Source: Doryteuthis pealeii
Lineage: Eukaryota; Mollusca; Cephalopoda; Myopsida; Loliginidae
Assembly (NCBI GenBank): GCA_023376005.1
Contig: CM042142.1
Location: 49,282,859 to 49,346,858 of the forward strand
DNA: 64,000 bases
Direction of reading: 5' to 3'
Positions 13,010 to 25,130 of this stretch are shown here, piece by piece; the first letter of the stretch is position 1; each line of letters begins with the position of its first letter. The notes under the pieces are model-generated. The model ran no database searches. It worked only from the letters and a program-made list of their open reading frames with translations, and had not been told where the DNA came from. A program made the translations under genes and the position numbers.

Positions 13010-14170
13010 TATCTATACAAGTTCTTATATAATGGGCAGTTTGTGGTTGTATCTGTATGTCCGGAGGAAACTTCAAAAATAAAAGAAATTAACGAAAAGT
13101 AAATATATATACACATTACTATCACGGGCGCTGCTTGTTTTTTTTTTTTTTTTGTTTTGTTTTTTTTATTTTTTGTAATGTTGTTTTTTTTTTTTTTTTT
13201 TTTCTTTTTTTGCGAGATTTAAAAAATAACAAAAGTTCAAATATATTAACGTTTCTTGCTTCGAAATTGACCTAAAACCTGATCAAGTTATCGTGACTTA
13301 TTTGGTGGCTACCTATTGATTATTATTATTTTTTTTTTTTTTTGCTTGAAATATTTAATTAAGAAATTAAGCCAAATTTCGGCGTATTTATATTTTATTT
13401 AATAAAAATAATTCCTGGATCATTGATTAAAAATTTCTTTACTTATCTTACTATATCATTGTGTGATGTCAATTTTCCCTGCTAACTTCTGACGAAAAAA
13501 ATTTTCCTCTGACCTCCAACCAGGCTGGATTAGAATAAGATCTTTTTTTTTAACCGTGGTGATTTTCATGTTGGGGTTCAATAATCTTGCGGAGACTGAA
13601 CCTCGCTATTCAGTAGTAATAGATCTGCAAACGATTATTAAACATGTTTTTTTTTCTCCTCTATCTCGGGCTTTTCGCCGGGAGTGCCGCTTCTAGTACA
13701 TAATTACAAAAGGCGCAAGTTTGTGTGTATGTATGTCCAGAGCTGAAACTAAAAAATAAAGCAAAATTAAGGGGGACAAATTAAATATATACATACACAT
13801 TCACTACCCACCAGATCGCTTACTTTTTGAAGGCAAAAAATATGAAATTTAAAGTATCTATATTAACTAGAGTAGATAAATTAAAAAGAAAAAAAGAAAA
13901 AAAAATTAATGATAACAGCATATAATTTTTTTTTTTAGGCAATTAGCTATCTTAAATACGGAGAAATCTAATTTTTTCCTTTTTCAAGAGTGTCGGAAAA
14001 TTAAGTTGCCAGATTTTTTTTTTTAGTGGAATTTAAGAAAAATGGGGCATCCAGTTGAGGATCCAAATTGCGGTTATTTGTATTGGATTCTGCGAGATTA
14101 AATTTTTATTTTTATCCCACTTATATTCACAGGTGATGTTTGCCGGTAAGCTCTTCCTAGTCAAAATATA
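13010..14170 (-). repeat. Two copies of an unclassified dispersed repeat, left arm
   Basis: This is the mirror of 37015-38005. In reverse complement each copy begins near a block related to GCGGCTACCCGGCG and ends near a block related to GGACATACATACATACAAAC. Poly-T and poly-A runs (13139-13204, 13330-13343) interrupt it. No protein is recognised. Confidence 0.5.
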
Positions 14171-14234
14171 AAGTACTATACAACAAAAAACGAGGAAGAC
14201 TAATATATTTTGCGCTTTTGGTAACGGTTTTATA

Positions 14235-14880
14235 GTCTGCATTTGGAATGGAGTCGGCGAACAGAGGTTCAATTCTGGATGAGCCTGTTTTTGCGTTCTC
14301 ACTTGGCACTAATGCCCTGGGAAAGGTATGGGTCCACCTGGTTATTCTCACAGTATTGGTTTAGGACAGTGCTGGATTCTTTTAAGGCCTTTGGTTGGGG
14401 CAACCCAGTCTCTAGGAGAAGGAAAACAATGTATTCAAACCCACTTTAACTTCCTTAAAAAATTTTATTGCTGTTCGTGGTGGAGGAGGGGTGCCTAATT
14501 CTTTTGCTGTATATGAATTTAGTCTGCTAAGGAGTGCGCGTGGTCCTAAATTGTAGAGTCGTAGGAAATGGAGATCGTCAACGCGCAGTTCAATGTTCCC
14601 GGATCGAACTGTTGGAAAATTTACACATGGCGCTAAGATCTCAACCCTTGGGAAGGTAGTGAATACCAATTCCCTCCCCTCCAAGCTATGGGTAATAGAG
14701 CAGGGCAGACCTGGAACTCTTTAAAAACAAAAAACACCATGGCTAGGTAAACCCAGTCCTGAGGAGAAAATAGGAAAAACTCTGAATTTGTTAAATCCGG
14801 CTTAAAGAAAATTGACCTTGTGTCGCACCCCGCTGTGCGGAGAGGGTTGGTAAAATATACTTATAATGATTTATCCCATT
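14235..14880 (+). repeat. Two tRNA-derived SINE copies, left arm
   Basis: These mirror the minus-strand SINEs at 36398-36690 and 36710-36975. The body motifs are CTTGGGAAAGGTATG-like, AGCTATGGGTAAATAG-like and AATTGACCTTGTGTCG, in the family's usual order. The copies carry many extra bases relative to the right arm. Confidence 0.65.
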
Positions 14881-15053
14881 CTAATAAATAATTGAATTTC
14901 ATGTAACTTTCACATTCATGTGTATTAATGAATTACAGGTGGTTGTCCCTCAGGACCACACCACATTATAGGGCACCCAATATGATAAAAAAAGTGGAGT
15001 GGGGGCACCTGGGTGGTAAAGTTGGTCACCCGTGTCGTAGGAAAATGGACACG

Positions 15054-15153
15054 NNNNNNNNNNNNNNNNNNNNNNNNNNNNNNNNNNNNNNNNNNNNNNN
15101 NNNNNNNNNNNNNNNNNNNNNNNNNNNNNNNNNNNNNNNNNNNNNNNNNNNNN
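15054..15153. other. Assembly gap (100 N)
   Basis: Exactly 100 Ns, the usual placeholder for a gap of unknown size. The flanks match right-arm positions about 36257 and 33092, so the true missing sequence is predicted to be about 3.2 kb and to resemble 33092-36257. Confidence 0.97.
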
Positions 15154-15589
15154 ATATATATAATATTTCTTTTTTAATTTTCTTCTTTATATCCTTCTTC
15201 TCTTGTGGCAGTCTTTAGCAATACACAAAGTGATAAGACAAACGGATATTATCGTATTATGTTATTTATCTTTTGTTTTGTAATTGTTTTTCTAGGACCT
15301 TTATTATCAACCTTAGGTCATCGTTCCGGAGGAAATGTACTTTTGGAAGAAATTGTTTTAGAAATTCTTTAAACAAGATTTCAAAGTGTTTGACAAGCCA
15401 TGAAAGAAGAAAAATGTTACTGAAAAGTGGTCAGTCCATCTGTTGAGTGAAAACCATCTTCTAGGTTAAATCGCTTGGAGTGCTTATGTTTTCTATATTT
15501 AGATTATGGGTAATTAAAGGATAATTATATATATATTATATATATATATATATATATACTATATATATATGTGTGTGTGTGTGTGTATT

Positions 15590-16232
15590 ATACGTGAATG
15601 GCGTGGTCATACGAACTTCAGAACCTTGCGGTCTTAGGTGTATGCCCTACTGTATGAGCTAAACCGCTCTAAACAGGTGTCCCTACTATAATAAAATCGA
15701 CGCTCTTTGTAATTGTTTAAAAGTTAAAAAAACCAAACCAAAAGGTTTGATCACGACAAATAAGCGAGGGGCGTATCGAACCTGAAACCTTCCGCTCCTG
15801 GGCGACTGCATCTACCGACTGAGCTAAACCAGCTCAAAACAGAGTACTCTATTATAATAAATCGACGCTCTTTGTTAATTAAGTTAAAAGGTTAAAACAA
15901 ACAAAAAAAGAGTTTCATACGGACGATACGATGCTGGTATCGAACCCGAATCTTGCAGCTCCTGGGCGGGAAGATCTACGACCTGAGCTAAACCGGCTTC
16001 TAAAAAAAAAAAGAAAAAAAAAAGAGAGTACTCTATCTGTAATAAATCGAGGGCTTCTTGTTAATTGTTTAAAGGTAAAAAAAAAAAACCAAAACCCCCA
16101 AAAAAAAGGTTTTTTTTTTTTCAAATAAAAAAAAAAACGGCCGTAAGCGAGGGCCGGTATCGAACCCGGAATCTTGCCTTTTCGGGCGGTATAGCTTCTC
16201 CAACTGAGCTAAACTGCGCTCTAAAAAAAAAA
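15590..16232 (-). repeat. Tandem tRNA-like units, left-arm copy
   Basis: Four minus-strand tRNA-like blocks lie here (around 15630-15680, 15775-15840, 15940-16003 and 16150-16225), each with a reversed A box resembling GAGCTAAACC and a reversed B box resembling GGTATCGAACC. They mirror 32061-32660. Poly-A and poly-T runs are expanded compared with the right arm. Confidence 0.75.
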
Positions 16233-16929
16233 ATAGACTCTATTGTAATAAATCGAGTTTCTGTTAATTGTTTAAAAGTTAAAACAAAAACAAACAAAAA
16301 TTTACGATTTACATTTTGAGCCCCCCCCGCCCCCTCAAAGTGACACGAGTAATTCGTTAGAAATTGGTTGATCATGAAATCACTTTATTCGATTAATCGA
16401 TTTATACACAGAATAGAAATAATCACCGCAAGATCAAATAGAAATCTCCTTCCTCTTCTCCTTGATGTGTCCAGCCTCATGTGTGTCCATGCGTATTGGT
16501 GGTATTTATCTTCGACCCTATCTTCCATGAAAATAGCGACTGACGAAGTTTAAACGCGCTTCTTTCGGGATGCAAGCCGGGCCATTACAGAGAGGCAAGC
16601 AATTGAAGAAAACAAGCCATAACAATCTCATTGATTACTTCCTCACGATCTCCAACACAAACAAAAACGGAAAAGCCGCAGGTAAGGAGACTGAACCCGG
16701 CATGTCCGTAGCCCCGGGGTGTCGGGTGGGGCTGACAGATATATAGCAAGGAGAGGAGTATTGTAGCACTTGTCAGGCATTTGCAGATCTGGTTTCAAAA
16801 TCCTAAAGAGATTTTTAAGTTAACCAAAAAGTCAGTGATTCAGTAACGATTTTCACCTGCCTGCCAATAGAATTTATCGCTGTTCGAGAAATTCTCAAAA
16901 ATCAAATATGACTGGACTGATTTACAAAT

Positions 16930-18040
16930 GAATTGGACAAAATTCGATTATTTTATCACCACTTTTTTTCCCTTTTTCTTTCTTCTACATTTTTTTTTCA
17001 ATAAACAATTGGCGCACGCTACGATCTTAAGATTAATCACAGAAACAATTGACTATATTTACTATCATGCTACACATAAATTTGACTTATATCTTGCACT
17101 AATATTTCTGTTAATTTGATTATTCAATATTCATACACAAACTTGACTATATTTACTATATTTTCTACAAATAAATTTGTATATTTCTACTTATAAATTC
17201 ACTATTATTCTTTATATATTTCGACACATGAATTTGACTATAATCTACTAGTATATGTTGACTATTTGATTATATTTTTGTGTCCATAAAATTTGATTAT
17301 ATTTGCCTAACATTCTACACAAACTTTGACTATATTTTACTATTTTCTAACAAATAATTGCCTATATTTTCTACTTTAAATTTCACTATAAGTGCTTATA
17401 TATATTTCGACACATGAAGTGACTAAATTTATCTAATTATTATATTTGTACTATTTGATTATATTTCTGCTTATGAATTTGATTATATGTGCCTATAATT
17501 TATACACAAACTTGACTATATTTTCACTTAATTCTACAAATAAATTTGCCTATATTCTACTTATAAATTTCACATTATCTTTATATACTTTCGACACATG
17601 AAATTGACTATATTCCTCTACATATATTATTGACTATTGATTATATTTCTGCTTAGAATTGATTATATTTGACCTACATTCATACACAAAACTTGACTTA
17701 TATTTTTACTATATTTCTACAAATAAATTGCCTTATATTCTACTTATAATTTCCTATATTCTTTATTATTTCGAACTATGAATTTGACTATATTTCTAAT
17801 ATATATTTGACTATTGATATATATTTCTGTTATGAATTTGGATTATATGTGCCTATTATACAAAAAAATTAACTATATTTTACTATATGTCTACAAATAA
17901 ATTTGACTATATTTTATAATAAATTCAATATATTTATATATATTTCGACACATTAAATGTTGACTATTGACTATATTTCTACACAGTACACCTGACTATA
18001 TTTAACTATGATTTCTACACATAACTTGAATATTTAACAA
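16930..18040. repeat. Higher-order minisatellite, left-arm copy
   Basis: Short units of roughly 25-37 bp with the core TTGACTATATTTCTACA are arranged in a higher-order period of about 180-185 bp. The marker CTACAAATAAATTTG recurs near 17166, 17349, 17534, 17719 and 17890. The array mirrors 30470-31270 but is less regular. Confidence 0.75.
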
Positions 18041-18478
18041 ATAATCTACTATCAATAGAATTAAATATGAAACCAGCGATAACATTCTACAAAATGCTTT
18101 AAATAGATAGAACATTTTTTAAATTCTAAAATCACGTTTGCGTAGCTCGTTAATAATATTAAAAAAAAAAACCGCCAGCGTATTTAAGGTACACTTAGCG
18201 ACCAAAAACAAACAATAGTTTAGAAAATAATAACAGCCTTTTGATAATATTTCAGAAATAAATGGACAGTTCTTGGATTACTTATGGAAAACTCTTTCGA
18301 CAATTATTAACGCCTTTCAAAATATAACAACAAAAAATTGTTAGAAAACTTGAAAGAAAAAAAGAAAAAGACTTCAAACCTAAAGAATTCCATTATTTTT
18401 AAACAATCTATTTGAATATATATATAATATATTTATATATATATTATATTATATACTATATTATATTATATGTGTGTG

Positions 18479-18509
<31 letters not shown>

Positions 18510-18639
18510 CAGTAGACCAAATATCTAAAAGATGACAGACGAGGATTTAGAGTTGAGTTTTATTTTAACCATTTATGTTCACGAGGAGATGTCGCAGATG
18601 ACAATGGAAGGCTGTATAATAATTGTCCAAAATCCCTGG

Positions 18640-18900
18640 TGTTTTATCTCGAGTACATATACTTTCGACCTCGTTGACCATTGTCACTGATGTGGTACGA
18701 CCCGCCATATACTATACAATGTATTCTGTAATAATTGACTGTTTGAATGGGAGCATTCGTTGCCACGCATTGACACTTATTCAAAGCATTCAATGATCAC
18801 CAGAATTCATAATATACTATATGGCGTGGTCTACCCACATCCTTGTCGAATGGCCAATGAAAGTCGAAAGTAACATGTACTCAAGATACAGCACAAAGTT
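18640..18900. repeat. Foldback hairpin element, left-arm copy
   Basis: The block TATACTATACAATGTATTCTG is an inverted partner of the block near 18810 containing CAGAATTCATAATATACTAT. Outer ends are ACTTTCGACCT and its inverse. It mirrors 29588-29845 and has no coding potential. Confidence 0.6.
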
Positions 18901-18904
18901 TGGT

Positions 18905-19400
18905 TGGTTGGTTGGTTGGTTGGTTAGGTTTTACGGCCATGTCAACCCATTTGGGCGTCATTATACCGAAGGCGTTTTTGTTTAATTCATTTTTGAAGGG
19001 TCCTCAATTTTTAAACTCAATTTTTAAAGACATTTTTTAAAATTCATGTTTTTCTATTAATCCATAGCTGGGATCCTACAGGCTACAAACCGGGTCAGAG
19101 AGGACCAGGAATCAAGGTGATGAAGGGGTGCTCCACATTTTCTCAGAGCTCCAAAATTTGAAACATTCATCATCAGATAGAGTTAACGTCCATACACAGG
19201 ACACCAACACCCTCAACTCCGCCTTCTAGTACAATACATATAAAATGGTTGGGGGTTACTCAAAAGCCTAAAGCGTAGGGACAGCTCATATAGGGCGACA
19301 CCAGTGAATTCGGACGATTGATTTTAACGGCATGTCAACCCGTCTAGGGTTATATTATTAACTAGAGGTTAGGTAATCGCATTTCGTTGTACATTCATAT
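18905..19400 (-). repeat. Long dispersed repeat B, left-arm copy 1
   Basis: It begins with GGTTGGTTGGTT followed by TTTTACGGCCATGTCAACCC, the reversed terminal block of a repeat found many times in this window, including twice in PRKCSH introns. It mirrors 29100-29575. Confidence 0.65.
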
Positions 19401-19479
19401 ATTTTGTGTAGTTGTTTCTTTAGAGATTTTTTGCACGATGAATACAAATAGGTTTCTGTATCTTTGTTTTAATGACATA

Positions 19480-20015
19480 CGAAGTCGGTATTAGTGACCT
19501 CCTTAATTGCTTTCCGACTCCGACTTCAGGATTCCGACACCGACACCGACTACAACCCTGGTAATTAAGTCTGGACAGTTTTTAATCACACTTCGTGTAT
19601 TATTCCAATAGTATCACTCGTGCACTGCATAACTTTACTGACTAAACTAGGTCCATATAAAGTGTAAATTCAACTGGACCGATATATTTACTGACTCCGA
19701 CTCAAATGACCCCTTAATTGCCTACGACTCCGACTCCAAGACTCAGACTGACTTCAAGACTCCAACTCCAAGACCCACTTAATTTTAATCACACTTCGTG
19801 TATTATCCAATAGTATCAACTGTGCACTGTATAAACTTACTGACTAAACTAGGTCCATATAAAGTGTAATTTCAAACTAGATCGGTAATCATTTTATCGA
19901 CCCCTTAATTGCTTACAACTCGATCCGAGTTAAAGACTCAACTCTAAAATTCTGACTCCACAATAATTAAGTCTCGATAGTTTTTTGATCGCACTTCGCG
20001 TATTATGAAATAGTA
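19480..20015. repeat. GACTCC-rich tandem repeat, about 200-bp period, left arm
   Basis: The marker CACTTCGTGTATTAT recurs at about 19590, 19793 and 19994. Each unit also contains AACTAGGTCCATATAAAGTG and runs of GACTCC hexamers. About two and a half units are present. It mirrors 28470-28990. Confidence 0.75.
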
Positions 20016-20460
20016 TCAGTTTGGTTTCTGAAATATTTTAGAATGAGTAAAAGAGAAATTGAAGAGAAAGCCAATTAAACTCGCATCGGGATGAACATAC
20101 CAGTAAAATCCTCTTTGTTTTTTTAGTTTCAGTTTGAGATCAAAAGCCATCGTTGGGCTAGCGTTCGTCAAATTTTCTACATCTGAAAAAACTAGAGTTG
20201 CATAAATAATATAAAAAGACGATGACTCGGCTAATCATTTTCCGTCTTCTTCTTCATCTTCATTTCATCTCTTCTTCGTCGGTGAGACAATTCCTGTCTT
20301 AAGTACATTAATTTTGGAGAAATGATAGTTGTCGTACTTAGCCATATGTTCTCTAAAAATGTAGCGAGTGTGGCATCATTTCCCACTGCGAGCCATAAAT
20401 CTCCATCAATTAAGTTGAGTTATTCAGCGTGGCCTCGAACGCACCCCTAACAGGCACGCG

Positions 20461-20465
20461 ACAAC

Positions 20466-20508
<43 letters not shown>
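20461..20508. repeat. (AAT)n microsatellite
   Basis: About 15 AAT units. The mirrored tract in the right arm (about 27959-27995) is shorter and interrupted. Confidence 0.9.
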
Positions 20509-20509
<1 letters not shown>

Positions 20510-21554
20510 CGACAACATCAGCAGAACAACATTAACAACAGCACTAATAATATAATACTGTATCAAAAGCATTAAAGACATAAAAATGGGCCCAGTATAT
20601 TTTCTTTAGTGTTTTTGCTCCTTTCTTGCTTTCTTTCTCTCTTCTTTATTTGTGCCACGTGCCGGTTATTGCGATCATGCACACATCAGAAAGCTGTACG
20701 AAAGATGAAAAACATTTTAAATTATCTGCGAGCTTCCAGGAATAGACGAGAGACCTGAGACTCTCGTTAAGTGAATGAGAAAACTGATGGACCACGCGTA
20801 AAGCATTTATAGACTCTACATTGATAGACTTTATGTGAAAATGTCTGACGAGTAGGTCTCGATTCCAAAAGAACTTACACGATGCAATGTAATCTACGAG
20901 ACTGATTTAGTTGGTTGGTTGGTTGGTTAATTTTACGACATACCGATCGTCTTTCGGGTTATTTTATTACTGAATCAACTCATTGATAACAAAGGAACAG
21001 CTTGTTTCAGTGTCTGCTGTTGCTTAAGTTGTCACCCTATTAATATAATTGGAACGGTCATTTAGTAAAAAACAAAAACAAAACACAAAAAAAACGGAAA
21101 ACAGAAACAAAACAAAATGAATAAATAAATGAATTAAAACAAACAAAAATAACAAAAACCCAAAAAAAAAAAAAAACACTGTGTATTTTTCTTTAATTTT
21201 CTGGTTCGCAACCTTGACTGAAATCAATAGTCAAATAATGTGATACCTGCTATATCAGCCTATGTGAAATACCAACAAACAAATGCCACTTTGTGGAACT
21301 TGCTTATCTCCTTAGGAGAGTATTCAATGCACACGGGAAAAAATATAACCCAAAGAGGCAGCAAAAACAATAAATTACATAGAATGCATACTAATCCTAC
21401 CTTTCCTTATCCAAAGATCTTGGAGTGAAGACCCAAAAACCGAAGTAAAGCTGAACAATTCATTAAATTAATAATAATAATAAAATAATAATAATAATAA
21501 TAACAAGAAGAATAAGGAATAAGAATAAAAAGGAGCTCACAAAGGAATGATTAA

Positions 21555-22450
21555 GGTTGTTGGTTGGTTGGTTATGATTTTAAGGCATGTCACACTCATT
21601 GGGTCATTTTTGCTGTTTTTGTTTTATCCATATCTTGATAGAGTACTCAATTTTTTATACATATTATATACTCATGTTTTTTTCCTATTTAAACCCATAG
21701 ATGGGATCCTAACAGGTACTACCACTCCTGGTTCAAGGAGGACCTGGAATCAATGGTGACGAAGGGGTGCTCCAACATTTCTCAGAGCTCCAAAATTGGA
21801 ACTTCATCATAATGATAGAGTTTTAACTCATACACAGGACACCAAGCCCAAGGTACTACCACAGGTATTCCTTCTTGTTGGGTATTCAATTGTAGTAAAT
21901 TCATTTTAAAAAAGTTTTCTTAAACATGATTTTTTATCGATCTTAAACGATAGAATGGGGGACCCTAACAGGTTACTATCATCTTTGAGTCAGAGTTGAC
22001 CTGGGAGTAAATGGCAATGAAGGGTACTTCCCATCCCAAACCCAGAATTGGAAATCTCGACCACTCTTAGATGCAGTTTAATGTCATATCCAGATGATTA
22101 CTAAGACCCTCAGCTACCATCTTCTCAGCACATACATGATTCAAAAAATATGTTGGTGCTTGCCCATCAGCAATAAGGTCGAGACAAAGTTCATATAGGT
22201 GCTAGGGCTTGACGTAACCAAGCCGATTGAATCGGAGAGGCCTCTCTTGACCACTAGTTCAAGCCCGAGTTAAAGACCAATGGTCATCGACTGCTCAGCT
22301 AACTAATTTCTCCTAAAACATTAACAGATCAACCACCCACGACCAACAGGTGGTCCCAGTTACTAGGGGGTCCTTCCCCTCCGGAGGTGCTCATTCGGCT
22401 ATTCTACCATCAAAGCCATTAGGGGACGGTTTCCACCTTAGTGGGTTACC
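21555..22450 (-). repeat. Long dispersed repeat B, left-arm copy 2
   Basis: This is a longer copy of the repeat B family in reverse orientation, mirrored at 26040-26915. Landmarks are CCATAGATGGGATCCTAACAG, GGTGACGAAGGGGTGCTCC and the distal block near GGGCTTGACGTAACCAAGCCG. Confidence 0.65.
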
Positions 22451-22919
22451 AACCTGAAAAAAGAATTATCTTATTACATTCTAGACACGCTCTCTGTAGA
22501 CGAGTTTTTGGCTCCTTTATTTCTCCTGATTCTTATTTTTCTTTTGGTTGATTATTTCCGGTTCTCAAAGAATCAATAATCCGTTTCCGTGGTTGCAATT
22601 GGAACAACTGTTCGCGAACACTGCAACAGGCGCGTGACGAACCAAACTAAATGTAAGTGTAAGTTAAAGACTTCCAGCATTGGTTTCACTCGGAGGCGGG
22701 GTGGGTGGGTGCGCGGCGCGAACGCTGGTGGGGACAAACGCGCTCTTCATCTGCAACTGAGTGGCAACTGAACGGAGATTATTTCTCAAGGAGATAAAAG
22801 TTCATTTGGAATTAAAGTTTTGGATGATAAATTTCTTTCTTATCCACTTCTATTGCATTCTAAATAGACGAAACAATCTTACACAAGACAGAAATAATCT
22901 ATATGAACCTGAAGACTTT

Positions 22920-23210
22920 TGTTTCTATCTTTCCTTCTTCTTCTTCTTCTTCTTCGTCTCTTCTTCTTGCTTCGTTCTTCTTCTTCTTCTGCCAACCGGT
23001 GTCATTTGTTTCCTTTATTTTTTCTGTTTCTCTTTAACACACACCTACACACACACACACAAACCACACACACACACACGACACACACAACCTATCGTCT
23101 TGCTCTACTCTACTCTACTTTTCTTTTCTCTTTCCTTTCTCTTCTTCTTATTCTTCTTTCATTCCTTCTTTCTTTTCTCTTCCTTTCTTTCTTCTTCTAT
23201 TATCTATACA
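22920..23210. repeat. TTC/CT/CA-rich simple-sequence block, left arm
   Basis: A TTC trinucleotide run, a CA-rich run (about 23036-23090) and a CTTTC-rich tract. Long Ser/Phe/Leu or His/Thr frames across it are microsatellite translations, not genes. It mirrors about 25315-25635. Confidence 0.8.
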
Positions 23211-23357
23211 TTAATACTCGTATGCTATAATATTCAGATAGAATAATCGGTTATTCCTATAAACCTCCAACCTTAAAAAAAGGGGAAACTCACTCTGAAT
23301 GGCTTTTAATCTGTTAATTAATTCTACCATTATTTCCCATTTTTTAATAAACTAACG

Positions 23358-23405
23358 CCTAACCCCTAACTTAACCCTAACCCTATAAAAACCCTAAACC
23401 CTATT
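23358..23405 (-). repeat. Interstitial telomere-like tract, left arm
   Basis: About eight degenerate CCCTAA/CCTAAC units (for example AACCCTAACCCTA). The mirrored tract reads TTAGGG at 25131-25180. The metazoan telomere unit is TTAGGG, but a run this short and imperfect could be a simple-sequence coincidence. Confidence 0.6.
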
Positions 23406-23565
23406 CCCTGACCCGTCCTTTCTTTTTTTTTCTAGCAGAATCATAAATTAATTTTCCAGTTCAATCAGATAACTGAGTTCCTCTTTTTTTAGGTTTGCGG
23501 GGGTTTATGGGAAATACACCGAATTAATCTATACATCTGATTTGAGAGTCTGAAAGACGTATTAT

Positions 23566-23568
<3 letters not shown>

Positions 23569-23598
<30 letters not shown>

Positions 23599-23672
23599 CT
23601 TTCTTCTTCTTCTTCTTATTATTATTATATATTATTATATTATTATTATTATTATATTATTATTATTATTCA
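23569..23672. repeat. (TTC)n / (TTA)n compound microsatellite
   Basis: A TTC run of about 20 units is followed by TTA units. It is mirrored at about 24875-24972 and lies directly downstream of the minus-strand LINE tail, as expected for a LINE 3-prime simple-sequence tail. Confidence 0.8.
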
Positions 23673-23699
23673 TTATTGTATTATTAACTCCTTTGAGTC

Positions 23700-24181
23700 T
23701 TCACATCAGCACTTTAGCTGCTGGTCCTCTTCACTGGAGTCTGACGTGACAGCACAGTCTCCTCAGGTCTCCAGGACTCTCTGAGATTCTGTTACGACTT
23801 GACAGCAGTGCAGTGTTCTGAAATGAGTTTTCAATCCTTCTTTTGATATCCAAAAACTTTCAAACCCTTATCTAATTCCTTTGGGCGTTCCAGTGCACCA
23901 ACCACAAATTTGGTATCACTTTCACTTTTATATTCCATAAACTTTTCAGTTTCTCTTGGCAAGGTCCAATATTTGTCCATTTTGTTCACTTGTCCGTTTA
24001 GCTCACCCTGTGATCTGCTGGCACTGCAATAATCCACCAGTTGACAAGTTCTTTTCTTTTTTGTTTATCAACACTAGGCTGGTTTCTTCTTGCTTGGATA
24101 AGGTGCATCCGTTTTTATTCAAGTCCCAGAAATTTTATGCGCTCGTTCTCAAGAACGATTCTGGTTTATGCAGTTATACCA
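23700..24181 (-). mobile_element. R2-like LINE C-terminal fragment, left of axis
   Basis: Reading leftward from the axis, the minus strand encodes a 68-residue segment with the pattern ...KMDKYWTLPRETEKFMEYK... then FVVGALERPKELDKGLKVFG. This resembles the C-terminal region of type-1 (R2-like) LINE polymerases, where DKYxxLARExxKxWxxK is followed by VIGALGxxPKxLxKGLxxL. The upstream frame (24050-24181) matches the KPESVxENEGAKILWDF region in broken form. It is 5-prime truncated at the palindrome axis and non-functional. Confidence 0.7.
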
Positions 24182-24368
24182 TCACTAACACTGTGAAAAC
24201 TCAAAAAGAATAATAATAATAATAAAATAATAATACATAATAATAATAATAATAATATGTAGCAAAAACAGCACAAGAGAATACTAAACTAGACACGACT
24301 GACAGATTAGAAGGTATCCACTGTCGGACATTATGCAAAAAAATTAAATTTTGACCCACACAACAAAA
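24182..24368. other. Spacer at the palindrome axis
   Basis: About 187 bp do not pair between the arms. They hold an (AAT)n microsatellite (about 24209-24256). From about 24260 onward comes sequence that reads as the upstream part of the right-arm LINE fragment. The axis is therefore near 24275, and the right-arm LINE copy extends about 100 bp further inward than the left copy. Confidence 0.8.
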
Positions 24369-24850
24369 TGGTATAATGCATAAACCAGAATCTGTCTTTG
24401 AGAACGAAGGCGCATAAAATTCTCTGGGGACTTTGTGAAATAAAACGGAATCACCTTATACCCAGCAAGAAGAACAGACCTAGTGTGATAAACAAAAAGA
24501 AAACGAACTTGTCAAACTGGTGGATTTTGGCAGTCGCCAGCAGATCAAGGGGAAGCTAAAGGACATGAAAAAATGGACAAATATCTGCGACCTTGCCAGA
24601 GAACCTGAAAAAGTTATGGAATATGAAAGTGAAAGTGATACATGTGCGTTGGTGCACTTGTAATATCTGAGTCCCCAAAAGTATTAGAAAAGGGTTTGGA
24701 AAGTTTGTGATTATCCAAAGGAAGGATTGAAACCATTCAGAACACTGCACTGCTGCAAATCTACCAGAATACTCAGAAGTAGTCCTTGGAACCTGAGGAG
24801 ACTTTGCTGTCACTCAGGACTCCAGTGAAGCCATCAGCTAATCTATGTGA
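24260..24850 (+). mobile_element. R2-like LINE C-terminal fragment, right of axis
   Basis: This is the same LINE tail reading rightward. Broken frames give HKPESVFENEGA near 24380, then INKKKRTC-like sequence near 24490-24515, a KDMKKWTNICDLAREPEKVMEYE segment near 24560-24630 and a final SLRTPVKPSANLCENSNGVNN segment near 24805-24865. Together with the left copy it forms a head-to-head pair whose 5-prime sides face the axis. Multiple frameshifts are present. Confidence 0.7.
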
Positions 24851-24861
24851 AAACTCAAACG

Positions 24862-24931
24862 GAGTTAATAATATAGATAATAATAATAATAATAATATAA
24901 TAATTAATATAATAATAATACAATATAATAA

Positions 24932-24972
<41 letters not shown>

Positions 24973-24973
24973 G
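24862..24973. repeat. (AAT)n / (GAA)n compound microsatellite
   Basis: AAT units grade into GAA units immediately after the LINE tail. It mirrors 23569-23672. Confidence 0.85.
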
Positions 24974-25130
24974 AAGAAGATGAGTTATAATTAAATAGTC
25001 TTCAGACTCTCAACAGATGTTAGATTATTCGGGTTATTTCCAATAAACCCAACCTTAAAAAGAGGAACCACTCTGATTGACTGAAAAATATTTAAATTGA
25101 TCTACTAGGAAAAGACGGATCGGGGTCAGG

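Larger units (their letters stand above)
8159..24181 (+). repeat. Left arm of giant inverted repeat
   Basis: Every landmark in this arm is found in reverse complement in 24369-42355, in mirrored order: 8160-8280 with 42240-42355, 8385-8440 with 42105-42165, 11640-11850 with 39030-39230, 12840-12905 with 38100-38170, 14935-15053 with 36257-36345, 15200-15470 with 32770-33020, 22750 with 25765, and 24126-24181 with 24369-24425. The arms differ by many one- or few-base insertions, deletions and homopolymer changes. Outside the gap the left arm is longer than the right (6895 versus about 6099 bp for the outer block, 9028 versus about 8724 for the inner block). No host gene is visible inside. Confidence 0.93.

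Noticed and set aside
14243..14449. 68-residue frame in the left arm
   Set aside because: It lies inside a tRNA-derived SINE body and is not conserved in the mirrored copy.
22761..23246. 161-residue Ser/Phe/Leu/His-rich protein
   Set aside because: Its composition comes from TTC, CTT and CA microsatellites. The mirrored region at 25312-25635 gives unrelated low-complexity frames.
24182..24368. Telomere-telomere fusion as the origin of the palindrome
   Set aside because: The telomere-like tracts are oriented CCCTAA then TTAGGG across the axis, opposite to a fusion, and they sit 0.9 kb from the axis, not at it.
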